Source of the DNA: Lodderomyces elongisporus
Taxonomy: Eukaryota > Ascomycota > Pichiomycetes > Serinales > Debaryomycetaceae
Reading direction: 5' to 3'
Assembly (NCBI RefSeq): GCF_030384665.1
Contig: NC_083676.1
Coordinates: 186,001-250,000, forward strand
DNA: 64,000 bases
Shown piece by piece: positions 1 to 9,568 of this stretch. Each line of letters opens with the position of its first letter. The stretch's first letter is position 1. Under the pieces are notes generated by a model. The model was not told where the DNA came from. It ran no database searches and saw only the letters and a list, made by a program, of their open reading frames with translations. The position numbers and the translations under genes are program-made.

Positions 1-271
1 CAGTGATATAAATGAAAAAACAACAACAACAAAAACAACAACAACAACAACAACACAATGCACACTTTTATTTTTCTTCTTTTTACTCTTCCTTCACTCT
101 ATTTAATCTCATTCTATGGCAAAAAATATTCTTTTCATTCCCAAGTATATTCCTAATAGTTATCATTGTTAATATTGTGTCACTGTTCATTGCTATTTCT
201 TTTCATTTTTATTCTTATTTTTATTTTTTATTTTTTTCTGCAATCTATCATTTTGTAAAAAGGTTTCCAAA

Positions 272-1309
272 TTACGACCTCACTTTCAACCAATCTGGTG
301 CTAGTTCAGGATCAATCTTGACTGTTCGAATATCAAACCCTTCAATCAACAATTCAACCAAGATCCTTCCGCCCCTCGCACCAGTAAATCGTCTATACTC
401 TTCACTCACACTAGCTAGATTCCATCCTTGTAACCTACGAAGACATCCAATAACTGTCCCCGTACGATGTCTCCCCATACCACAACATACCAACACCGGG
501 TAATTCCGTTTATCCACTACTAGCTCCAACGCCTTGGTTATGGTCTGTTCATTTAACGAGTCCCACGGGTTGAGACTCACCAACCGCTGATGAAATCTAC
601 GCTGAGGAATAGGCGGCTCCGCCATGCCTGTCCCAGCAATTTCATCACCCTCTGCGTTGGTCGCACTTGTATTTGTATTTGTATTTGTATTTGTATTTAT
701 ATTTGCACTTGTATCTGTACTTGTATCTGTACTTGTATCTGTACTGGTAGTCGCTTTTACATTTGCATCTGCAATTGTGTTAGGGTCAGCATTTGTGTTT
801 GACTCTAATTTTGCATTGGTGATGTGATCTTGTATTGGCTCATCATCATACGCATATTCACTCATTCCAGCAACAAACTCAACTTGGATATCTTGTGCAG
901 CGCAGTAATCCAAAAATTCGTCATTTGGCTCCTCTGATGCAAGCCAAATAATGGTCTTGAGATTCAATTGATTCAAAAAGGACTGATTAATCATTGATGG
1001 CTGACCTGATCTATATAGCTGCCTTTCAACCGGACAGAAATTGAGCGGAGGAATTATGCGAAGTGAAGGTGGTTCAGTAATTTTTCGAAGATTAAGATTG
1101 TTTCCCTCAAAAGGAATATGCTGTTGTCGTTGAAGAGACTCATCTTGGATTCTTTGCAGGTGCAGCAGCAGCTCCTTTGTCTGTGAAGCATTTAGCAGTT
1201 GTGTGAGTTTAGACTCCTCTAATTTCACCACATCATTAGGGTCTTTTTTCTCAATTCCTTGGAAAGAATCTCCCGTTCCACTTTTAAGTACCAGCTGCTC
1301 AATCGACAT
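272..1309 (-). CDS. OCA1: Oca1-type tyrosine-phosphatase-like protein
   Basis: Member of the Siw14/Oca family of dual-specificity-like phosphatases. In yeast Oca1 works in the cytoplasmic OCA complex, linked to oxidant-induced arrest and inositol-pyrophosphate signalling. Visible are the family start motif [19 protein letters not shown] near residue 85, the segment [14 protein letters not shown], and the P-loop [10 protein letters not shown] with Cys276 and Arg282 in CX5R spacing. The family end [21 protein letters not shown] follows. It has 345 residues against about 238 in S. cerevisiae. The excess is an N-terminal extension and a Thr/Asn/Asp repeat tract of about 60 residues inside the phosphatase domain. 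The start is the first ATG in frame. The longer open frame upstream begins only with TTG and encodes a hydrophobic leader that I do not accept. It is divergent from OST2. Confidence 0.9.
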   Translation of the reverse strand: MSIEQLVLKSGTGDSFQGIEKKDPNDVVKLEESKLTQLLNASQTKELLLHLQRIQDESLQRQQHIPFEGNNLNLRKITEPPSLRIIPPLNFCPVERQLYRSGQPSMINQSFLNQLNLKTIIWLASEEPNDEFLDYCAAQDIQVEFVAGMSEYAYDDEPIQDHITNAKLESNTNADPNTIADANVKATTSTDTSTDTSTDTSANINTNTNTNTNTSATNAEGDEIAGTGMAEPPIPQRRFHQRLVSLNPWDSLNEQTITKALELVVDKRNYPVLVCCGMGRHRTGTVIGCLRRLQGWNLASVSEEYRRFTGARGGRILVELLIEGFDIRTVKIDPELAPDWLKVRS

Positions 1310-1770
1310 TTGAATTAAGATATGAAATATGAGATTTTGGGACAGAGGGTTTGAAAATAAAATGGAGACAATTGGATAAAAAAGTAAGTAAATAATCAAG
1401 AAAGTAAGCAAGAAACCACTTTTGTCTTTCCAAAAACTATGTTGGTGATAGAACCAATGTCCTTTTTTTGGGCAACGGAAATGCTTACAACCTCGTGTCT
1501 TCCTTTCTTACAAAGTTCCGCGAAATAGTTGAAAACGACAGAAAAAAAAAAAATCAGAAAAATCAAAAAAATTACTAGACACCGTAATTTTACACGTCCA
1601 AATTTCTCTACTTAGTTCCAACACAAGTTATTCAACCCAGTCTTCTTGACAAAGCTAACTACTCAACAACTTATTTCAAACAAAACTCATTCACTCTCCG
1701 CTCAAAAAAATCAAACGCAACCCCTTTTTCTGCTATTTAATCTTTAAAGCTCACTTCCTTCTCAATAGCT
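1310..1770. promoter_or_regulatory. divergent intergenic region OCA1/OST2
   Basis: Shared upstream region of about 460 bp between two divergent genes. It is AT-rich with an A-run near 1540-1560 and a pyrimidine-rich stretch before the OST2 start. No clear TATA box or named activator site was recognised. Confidence 0.5.
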
Positions 1771-2421
1771 ATGGCAAAGAATAACGCAGCAATAAAAAAG
1801 GCAACACAAGCAGTGCAAGCAGTGCAAGCAAAGCAAAGCAAACTTGACTCCAACACTACTCAGCCTTCTACCACATCTTCAAAAGCCACCATATCAACAT
1901 CTTCACTTGCACCAAAGGAAGTCAAAGCAACCCTTGCGCAATTGAACCAAGCATTGGCCACAACAATTCATGACTATTTTCATACCCTCACACCAAAACT
2001 CAAGCTTATAGATATCTTTTTAGTATTCTTGGTGGTGCTTGGTGTTTTGCAATTTGTATATGTGCTATTGATTGGTAATTTCCCATTCAATGCGTTCTTG
2101 GGTGGTTTTGCAGCATGCGTTGGCCAATTTGTCTTGCTTGTGAGTTTGAGATTACAGATTAATGATGGAGAAAGGGAATTGAAAAGAAGAGTGTTAAATA
2201 CCCCTAAAGTGAACATTGGTGAGAAAACAAACGTAATTGTTGATGAAAACACTAGAGACTCTGAAGTTATTGGCGTGCAAGTTGCAGAAATAGAAGAGGA
2301 GGAGGAAAATGACGGAGGAGCAAAAAAAGTATTCAATACAATTTCACCAGAACGTGCATTTGGTGATTTCATTTTTGCTAGTTTAATCTTGCACTTTATT
2401 GTGATCCACTTTATCAATTGA
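1771..2421 (+). CDS. OST2: oligosaccharyltransferase epsilon subunit (DAD1/Ost2)
   Basis: Small membrane subunit of the ER oligosaccharyltransferase, which transfers the dolichol-linked glycan to Asn-X-Ser/Thr. The DAD/OST2 core is clear: LNQALATTIHDYF at residues 58-70, a first membrane segment at about 80-101, GNFPFNAFLGGFAACVGQFVLLVSLRLQ at 102-129, and the conserved C-terminus ISPERAFGDFIFASLILHFIVIHFIN. It has 216 residues against about 130 in S. cerevisiae. Two additions explain this: a Ser/Thr/Ala-rich N-terminus of about 50 residues, and a charged insert at about 132-187 with an E5 run, placed between the second and last hydrophobic segments. The start is the only ATG before the conserved region. 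It is convergent with RAS1. Confidence 0.92.
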   Translation: MAKNNAAIKKATQAVQAVQAKQSKLDSNTTQPSTTSSKATISTSSLAPKEVKATLAQLNQALATTIHDYFHTLTPKLKLIDIFLVFLVVLGVLQFVYVLLIGNFPFNAFLGGFAACVGQFVLLVSLRLQINDGERELKRRVLNTPKVNIGEKTNVIVDENTRDSEVIGVQVAEIEEEEENDGGAKKVFNTISPERAFGDFIFASLILHFIVIHFIN

Positions 2422-2991
2422 GCAAGAATGGACTTTTTATACAAGAAATGAATTAAAGAGATTTATAAAGAGATTAAGTTTTCTTTCAAAAAATTGGTGA
2501 TATAAATTTATTTGGTGTGATGTACTTGTTTTCTTTTTTACATTTTCTTTTTTTTTTTTTTTTTTACTTTAGCATTTTTTTGTTTTTCGAATATATAAAA
2601 TAAATACTTTGACTAAACTCAATGAACCCACAACGTGTGCAAGCAAAAATAAGGGATGAATAATGTCAACATTTGGTTGTAGTGAATGGTTTAATTTTGA
2701 ACCTCAAAAAATAAACAAGAAAAAAAAAGAAAAAACAAAAGAAATGGATTTAGTATGTTTATTTGGTCAATAGCTTCTTCATCTTCACGTTATCGTTATT
2801 GTCGCTGATGAAAGAAAGCAAAAAAAAAAGTCGAGGTCAATCAAATGGCAATTGAGTATCAAACTCGCTGATTGCCACCCTTTCAATTTTGAAGTTATTT
2901 AAAGAATTAATTGGAATTTTCATTTGTGTTTTTTATTATTTTTCATTTTTTTTTTATTCTTTTACATTTGAACCTGTTTCTTCGTATCAGT
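2422..2991. other. convergent intergenic region OST2/RAS1
   Basis: About 570 bp between two convergent stop codons. It contains long T-runs (2549-2566 and near 2945) and A-rich stretches suited to 3'-end formation on both strands. No gene is seen. A weak snoRNA-like pattern near 2800-2875 was examined and rejected. Confidence 0.5.
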
Positions 2992-3798
2992 TTACACAAT
3001 GACACAACAACCCGACTTTGATTTTTCCTTTGATGCTGGTGTTGTCAGAGACTGTTGTTTTCGCGAGGCAGCAGCTCCATTTGATGCACCTTCCTTATTC
3101 TTTATGTTATTACTGCTTCCACCAGCAGATCCAGCAGCACCAGATACACCCGCCACCGATTGCGATTGGGATTGGGATTGTGATTGTGATTGTTGTTGTT
3201 GTTGTTGTTGTATTTGTTGAGTCAGTTGTTTTTGAGCCAGTTGGTTATTCAGTCCATTCAACTGAGCCTCTTGTTCCTTCTTCAAGTTCAGTTCCATATC
3301 CCTTGTGAATCTCACCAAGTCAAAGAATGCTTCTTCGACATTGATCCTTTGCTTTGCAGAAGTCTCCAAGAATGGACAGTGGAATGAATTGGCCAAAGCC
3401 AACCCTTCTTCGTAACTGACCTGTCTCTCCATCTCCAAATCGCATTTATTCCCAACAACAAGGACGGGAACGCGATCTGTATCCTTGACCCGTTGTATTT
3501 GTTCGTAAAATTGTTGCAATTCTTCGAGTGAGTTTCTTGAGTTGATCGAGTAAACAAGTAAGAAACCTTCACCAGTTCTCATGTATTGTTCTCTCATTGC
3601 AGAGTATTCTTCTTGTCCAGCTGTGTCCAAGATATCCAAGAGGACTTGTTGACCGTCGATTGTGCATTGTTTTCTATAACTATCTTCAATTGTAGGGTCA
3701 TACTCGTCAACAAAATGCGATTGGATCAATTGGATGGTCAATGCTGATTTACCAACACCACCTCCACCAACAACAACTAATTTGTATTCTCTTAACAT
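2992..3798 (-). CDS. RAS1: Ras-type small GTPase
   Basis: Ras GTPase, expected at the plasma membrane upstream of adenylate cyclase and MAPK control of filamentation in this clade. It shows the P-loop GGGGVGKS at residues 11-18, effector loop YDPTIEDSY, switch [17 protein letters not shown] and ETSAK. It ends in CCVIV: Cys265 is the CAAX prenylation site and Cys264 a likely palmitoylation site. The hypervariable tail (about 166-268) carries a Q8 run, alternating Gln/Ser, and Ala/Gly/Ser stretches. All five in-frame CTG codons lie in this tail, so standard translation shows Leu where Ser is expected. The start [11 protein letters not shown] is identical in layout to Candida Ras1. The upstream intergenic region is unusually long. 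Confidence 0.95.
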   Translation of the reverse strand: MLREYKLVVVGGGGVGKSALTIQLIQSHFVDEYDPTIEDSYRKQCTIDGQQVLLDILDTAGQEEYSAMREQYMRTGEGFLLVYSINSRNSLEELQQFYEQIQRVKDTDRVPVLVVGNKCDLEMERQVSYEEGLALANSFHCPFLETSAKQRINVEEAFFDLVRFTRDMELNLKKEQEAQLNGLNNQLAQKQLTQQIQQQQQQQSQSQSQSQSQSVAGVSGAAGSAGGSSNNIKNKEGASNGAAASRKQQSLTTPASKEKSKSGCCVIV

Positions 3799-6700
3799 TG
3801 ATCAAATTACCTGTTTATGGGGTTTTTTTTTTCTTCTTTTTTTATGATAATATTTTCTCTCAATATAACTATCGAGACGAGATAAATGTAGAAAAAAAAA
3901 GAATAAAAGCGAAATGGAATAAATAAAAGCTGGATTTCTTTGTCTTGAGTTAAAGTTTCAGCTTGTTAATTGAGCTTGTTATTTGTTGCTTTTTATAATT
4001 TTGTTATATCTGGTTGAGGAATGCTGGGCTGAGAAATTGTGTTCTAGTTTCTGTTTTTGTTTGTTTTTCTCTCCTTGAAAATTGAGTTGAAAATTTCAAA
4101 GCCAAAAATAAAAAAATAAAAAATTTTAAAAAAAAAATTTAAAAATAAAAAAAAAATTATTGAAATTATTGCAAATTCCTCTTTTGGTATTTGGTGATCC
4201 TGTGCGCTATAGGTAAGGGTCACTGATTAGAATAGACGAGGAAGCAATATCGAGCCAAAAATTTGGTTGATTGATTAATTAATCGGTTGGTTGGTTGGTT
4301 GGTAGGGGAAGTAGGAGGGTGAAGACAAAACAAGGAGAATAAATGTTAGTTTGTAAACCTAAGTGAAACGAATAATAGGGTTTTTAAGGGTTGATAAAAT
4401 AAGCAAAGGAAAAGAAAAGAAAATAAAAGAAAATAAAAACTTCCTTCTCGTGAACGTGAATGTGAATGCTTATGGGGCAGTCTATTTATATTTATATTTC
4501 TTCTGAACTTTGTTCCAACGCTCGTTCTTGTTCCTTTTCTTGTTCCTTTCCTTCTTGTTGTTGTTGTTATTCTTAGTGCTGTCCTTTTTCTTCGACTTTG
4601 ACTTGTAGTACTAATTCCAAATACTCCCTTTGATTCTGTGATATATTTAAAAAGTATAGTACTTCTTTTAGAGTATGTAAGAGCTTGTGAGTGTTGAAGC
4701 TAAGTGGGAAATTGGAATTTCGAGTAAAGCAAAGAGCGAAACTAAAATAACAAATTGAAGAAAATATAATGCACTCTGCTTCCAATGGTTTTGCACATTG
4801 TAACAATAAACACCATGCATGGACAACAAAAGATTTATGCTCTACTTGTGCTTGAAGAGCAAACAAGAGCACAGACATAAAAGAATAGACACAAGAAAGA
4901 TATACAGAGAGAGAGAGAGAGTGTGTGTGTATGAGTTTGTGTGTGAGTGTGAGAGAAATGGAACAAGAGGTGGAATCAGCAGAATTGTGTTAATCACCCT
5001 GCCTGTGCTTCTTTCTTCTTTCTTCTGCTTCTATTTCTGCTTCTGCATTTACTTCTCTCGTATTGTGTAACATACATTAATTCCGTATACTATGATTTGT
5101 ATTTCAAATAGAGTGCGTGCTTTGACTCGACTTGACAGATACGAGACAGAAATAGAATTAAAATTAGAATTAGAAATAGGAACAAAGAGGGAGCATGGAT
5201 AGAAATATACAGTTTACACGATGAGGGAAGAAGGAAGTAGATCCAAATCATATACAGACGACAGAGTGTTCCCGGGGGTTTCCAGAATTTCAGCTTATTC
5301 TGCTGATATTGGTGGTGGGGGGGGGGGGGGAAGGGGTTATTGGTTATGAGTGCAAGGCATAAGCAAGAAAGGACACATAATACAAAGTCAAAAAACAACA
5401 AAATTTAAATTAAACTCTTTTGTAGCATCGTTGGAAAGGGTAATATTCGTAGCACAGAAATGGGCAAAGCTTTAGCCCCACTTTATAATTCATCAATTAA
5501 TTATGTTCTCTTTTTCTTTGGTCACCCTCGTTGCATTTGCACGAGTTAGCCATTTATTTCTGTTCCAGTTATGTCCGCCCTAGAGGCGCAAAAGTTTATC
5601 CGAGCTCAAATTCCATGTTCACATTGAGTCGTCCGCCCCTCCTTTCGCCCATTACATTTTTTTTTTATCTTCATTAATTTAAAGATAACTATTATTGCTG
5701 CCACAAGCGTCAATAAAAATACCACCACCAAAACTATTATTACTATTACTACTACTACTACAACAAGCACCACTATTAACGCTCAGTGCAACAACAACAC
5801 AATCATCTCTATTATCGTGCCAGTTTATATTTCCATTTTTTTTTTCTCTGTTTTTTTTTAGTTTATTTTATTTTTTTGCGCGCGCACCGCCTCGCTTCGT
5901 ATCAGCACGAATGGTTTACATCATCACCCTTATTGTTGGTTTGAATAAAGTGTTTCAGCAAACACATGGAAATTCAAACACACATTCACAAACACAAACA
6001 GAGAGACAGATACACAAATATTGATACCACCACATTTGTGTTGGAATACTTTGTCTTAATTCCAAAGCTAAAAATTCTTCTTTTTTTTTTTTTTTCAAAT
6101 GACGGCTTCTTCCCCGCTTTTCTGTCCATATTGTCAAATGTGCTTCTTAATAGTTAAGGCTTTTGTTTCAAACGCCGAATCGTTTGTAGAACATTGGGTG
6201 CCCATCCCTCTGCTTGTTGATTGTTTCGCCCCTTCCCCTTCCCCACCTCCACACCTCCACACCTTAATATTTGTAACACACACAACGACAAACTACATCT
6301 ACTACCATTCTACTTCTTCTGGTTGTTATTCTCCTTTCTTTTGTTTTTCCGGTACTTCTTCGTTGTTGACTTAGCCTTGGTATCAGGTGCTCTTTCAATG
6401 AAACAAACTGTGCATGTCCTAGAGAAATATGCAACTTGTGTCTTGTGACTTAAAAAAATTTAAATTGCCGTACTATCGAATATCAAATTGTTCTTTACTA
6501 GATTTAGAAGGAAGCTACTTTAGAGTTACACTCAGATTTCATTACAAGAACATCTTTTTCTTAATTTACCACTTTTGTTTTTTTCATTTTATCTCACAGT
6601 TTCCACACGAAGCAATACAAAAGCGAGAGCAGTCCATCAATTTGAAAATCCAAAATAAAGTCTGGACTTTAAACTCTTTGCCATTCTATTCTTATTTGTA

Positions 6701-7719
6701 CGTCTAAAATCTTATTACCAAACTCTTTACATTCTACTTGTAATTTACACTTCTTTGTTTACCTCACTGATTCAGCACTTTACTCTCAAAAAGTTTCGCA
6801 GCAATTCTCGGAAGAGTAGCTGGGTGTCAAAATTTTATACGATGATTGTTTAGAGCCACCTTAGCAAATGAAACACAAAAATTAAAAAATACATAAAGAA
6901 AAAATTAACACAAGACAAAGAGCCACGGAATATATTGCCATACTACAAATGCATGTTTCCTCTTGCTTCAATTCAGACAATTCACTGAACCAATCACCAC
7001 TGAAGGAATTTTAAAAATGCATCTAATAGTTTGCATTTTGCATTTTGTAATTTGTTTTTTCCATTTTCCATCTTCTTTTTCCTTTTTGCGTCATTTCACC
7101 TGTCACATAATTGAATAAAGACGGAACTCACAAAACATCCTTCAAAAAATATTGAATCTAACTACAATCGTAAGTACTTACATTTACGGCAGGAGCAAGC
7201 ATTTCTATTCTTAAAGAAACGGCAAAAGAAGAGAGCGGGAAAGGAAAGAAATGAAGAACAAAAATAAAAAAGGAAAATGAAAGGATAGACAGCAAACAAT
7301 ACGTGGTGCCAAAAACCAAAAAAAAAAGTGCATATACAAAGAAAGAAAATAAAAAACTACAATAAAATGGAAGGGCCGCGGGGCCGAGGGCCATCAACAT
7401 TTACCAATCATCGCAATCACTTCAATCTGTCAATTGTACAATTTCAAAAAAAATTAAAATAAATTGGAAAAGAGAAGTGTTATTTTCTCTTTTCTCTTTT
7501 CTCTTTTCTATTCTCTTCTTTATTTTTTTATTTTTTTTGATTTATATGCTTTTTTAATTTTTTTTTTTTTGAAAAAAGAAAACAATAAGTATGTGCCATA
7601 CATTTAAACTAGCACACGTTCCGCCACCATCTCAAGTCCCTTCTTTTCGGATTAACCTCTTTTCTCGCATTAACTTCTCTTTGTATACCTTGGATGGTGC
7701 AAAAAAAATAAATTTAACG
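3799..7719. promoter_or_regulatory. 3.9 kb upstream region of RAS1
   Basis: This stretch lies between the RAS1 start and the PHO23 stop, with both genes on the minus strand. It holds low-complexity A/T, a GGTT repeat near 4284-4302, GA/GT tracts (4908-4950), a 14-G run (5317-5330) and a more GC-rich patch at about 5520-5660. That patch contains a short hairpin (CTCGT...ACGAG, 5527-5545), two copies of GTCCGCCC and CCCCT stress-element-like cores. Open frames of up to about 110 codons occur, but none shows a recognisable domain. I see no convincing gene, tRNA or intron signals. A long regulatory region or an unannotated non-coding transcript is possible. Confidence 0.4.
5317..5330 (+). repeat. 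poly-G tract (14 G)
   Basis: Uninterrupted run of 14 G in the intergenic region upstream of RAS1. It is followed by AA and GGGG. Confidence 0.9.
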
Positions 7720-9159
7720 CTAAACTTTTCTAGTCTTTTTCATTTTAGCAAGGCAATCATCACAGTACCATTTGCCTTTTGGTGGGTTCTTAAAACCAAT
7801 ACAAGGCAAATGGAACCATTCGCGTTTACAATCATCACCATCACAACCAACCATCTCACCAAACGATACTTGGTTACAGTAACAATAAGTAGGTTCATTT
7901 CTAGGTTTCTCTTGCGATGTAATGGAGTTCTTTTTACCACTACTAGTTCCACCACTGCCACTGCCAGCACCGCTGCTACCTACACTGTTACCACCACTAC
8001 CACCACCACCATTATTATTACTACCATCACCACTAGTTCCAGTTCTGACACCAGCGCCACTATTGCCATATCCATCATTACCTTCATTCTTCACATCATT
8101 ATTACCGGCTGAAGCACCATGACCGTGATTACCGCTATTATTATTGTTATTGCTGTTATTGTTATTGTTATTGTTATTACCACTCTCCAGTTTCTTTGCT
8201 CTTTTCTTAACTCCACTACTTCGATCTTCATTTCTGCCCCTCTTCTTACTCTCAGTCCCGCTGGCTTTCCCATTTCCAATTTCCACTTCAGATGGTGTTT
8301 GATCTTTAACCTTCTTCTTTCTACCAGCCCCAGTACCAGTACTATTTCTTTCCCCGCTTCCTCCAACCACTCCAGCATTTTCCCTATCATCCTCATTGCT
8401 ATTGCTGTGGTTATTATTATTATTATTATTATTATTATTGTTATTGTTTCGATTGGCTTTTCTTGCAGCAAGTGCCTCACGTCTACTTTCACTCCTCTGA
8501 CTTTGCGAACCACCAGTATTTGAGTTTGCGCCACTACCACTACCACCACCACCACCACCAACTCCACCATTACCACCAGTTCCTGTAGCCTGTCCATCCT
8601 TGGTAAAATGCGTAGAGTCCAAGATCATGGCAGGATGAACCAAGGGGCCAATCCGAATACTTTCTGGAATTTCATTATTCTGAATAATGAGCTTGTAATC
8701 CTGGTTGATTCTGTACATGTGCTTATTAAGTAAATCAGTGGCCACAGAAGTAACATGCATTTTCTCTTCAAGACATGGAATGATCTCATTAATCTTGTCC
8801 TTAATTATACTGAGCTGATGTTGTTCCTTAAGTTTCTCCTGAGGATTATTCTGTGCATTTTTGTGAGAGCCAGCGGAGGAATAAGACGTACTATTGTTAT
8901 TGTGCAAGTTATCAATATAGGATTTGATCCGATTGTTGATTTGCGGGATGGTATTTATACACTTGGCATCAATCTCCTTGAGAAGTGTAAAGTATTTAAC
9001 AATATCAAGGGGCAATGCTTCAAAGGCATCGCTGATATCATTGAGACCGGGAAGTAGCTCAGATAAACTTGTAATATTGCGAGGGCGGGTCTTGTAAATA
9101 CTAGCAACATCCCTTGGCGGTGCTCTCTTCCTAGTCTGTACTCCGTCCTTTACTGCCAT
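7720..9159 (-). CDS. PHO23: ING-family PHD-finger protein of the Rpd3L histone deacetylase
   Basis: Histone H3K4me3 reader and subunit of the Rpd3L deacetylase complex in the nucleus. The ING N-terminal helical region is visible at residues about 35-190 (LLPGLNDISDAFEALPLDIVKYFTLLKEIDAK, then CLEEKMHV). A SRREALAARKANR segment resembles yeast Pho23. The C-terminal PHD finger runs from about 423 to 472 with Cys426, Cys428, Cys439, Cys444, His450, Cys453, Cys466 and Cys469, and Trp448 as an aromatic-cage residue. The motif YCYCNQVSFGEMVGCDG favours Pho23 over Yng1 or Yng2. It has 479 residues against about 330 in S. cerevisiae, lengthened by Asn and Gly/Ser tracts in the linker. The ATG start matches the N-terminal family region. 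Confidence 0.88.
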   Translation of the reverse strand: MAVKDGVQTRKRAPPRDVASIYKTRPRNITSLSELLPGLNDISDAFEALPLDIVKYFTLLKEIDAKCINTIPQINNRIKSYIDNLHNNNSTSYSSAGSHKNAQNNPQEKLKEQHQLSIIKDKINEIIPCLEEKMHVTSVATDLLNKHMYRINQDYKLIIQNNEIPESIRIGPLVHPAMILDSTHFTKDGQATGTGGNGGVGGGGGGSGSGANSNTGGSQSQRSESRREALAARKANRNNNNNNNNNNNNNHSNSNEDDRENAGVVGGSGERNSTGTGAGRKKKVKDQTPSEVEIGNGKASGTESKKRGRNEDRSSGVKKRAKKLESGNNNNNNNNSNNNNNSGNHGHGASAGNNDVKNEGNDGYGNSGAGVRTGTSGDGSNNNGGGGSGGNSVGSSGAGSGSGGTSSGKKNSITSQEKPRNEPTYCYCNQVSFGEMVGCDGDDCKREWFHLPCIGFKNPPKGKWYCDDCLAKMKKTRKV

Positions 9160-9568
9160 ATTGTTCTAGTTTGCTTGTGCTGATTCAAAGCAAAAAAAAA
9201 AAAAGATGTAAAAAATGTAAAAAAATGTAAAAAAAACAAAATCTACTGACCAGTGTTTGTCAATATACTGATTTGAATTCAAGGCAGTTTCGGAAGCTCT
9301 GACGTAGAAAAACGGCAATGTCGTATCTCCCAATTTCCAATTTCCAGTTTCTAGTTTTCTGCTCTCGCTTTCAATCCATACAAATTTTAATGGCACCACA
9401 AGCATAAGTAAACACCGAGAGCTACCAGTTACGATATACACATTAAGTTGCAAAAATAATACAGAGAAAGCGATACATTAACTATTTGTTGGTCGATTAT
9501 AATTTACATTAGTCTAAAACAAGGACTCGTTGGAATATTTTGTTACAGTTCTCTGTCACAACGCTTCA
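9160..9568. promoter_or_regulatory. intergenic region MTW1/PHO23
   Basis: About 410 bp between the PHO23 start and the MTW1 stop, both on the minus strand, so it serves as MTW1 3' end and PHO23 promoter. It contains repeated AATGTAAAAAA units near 9207-9237. No other element was recognised. Confidence 0.4.

Noticed and set aside
1310..1411. Hydrophobic N-terminal extension of OCA1 that would give a membrane anchor
   Set aside because: The extension starts only with TTG, has no ATG, and Oca1 proteins are soluble. The ATG at 1307-1309 is the natural start.
2800..2875. C/D snoRNA-like pattern (CTGATGA ... CTGA) between OST2 and RAS1
   Set aside because: The C box lacks the expected purine, the flanks do not form a terminal stem, and no C'/D' pair is visible.
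4573..4878. 101-codon ORF on the minus strand upstream of RAS1
   Set aside because: No domain, no promoter signals, and a composition close to that of the surrounding DNA.
4340..5075. Possible RAS1 5' leader intron (GTATGT near 5072 and ACTAAC near 4345 on the minus strand)
   Set aside because: No acceptor AG lies at a normal distance after the branch point, so the signals look accidental.
8091..8597. Several 130-170-codon open frames across PHO23 on both strands
   Set aside because: They are created by the Asn and Gly/Ser repeat codons of PHO23 read in other frames, giving Ile/Val or Thr repeats.
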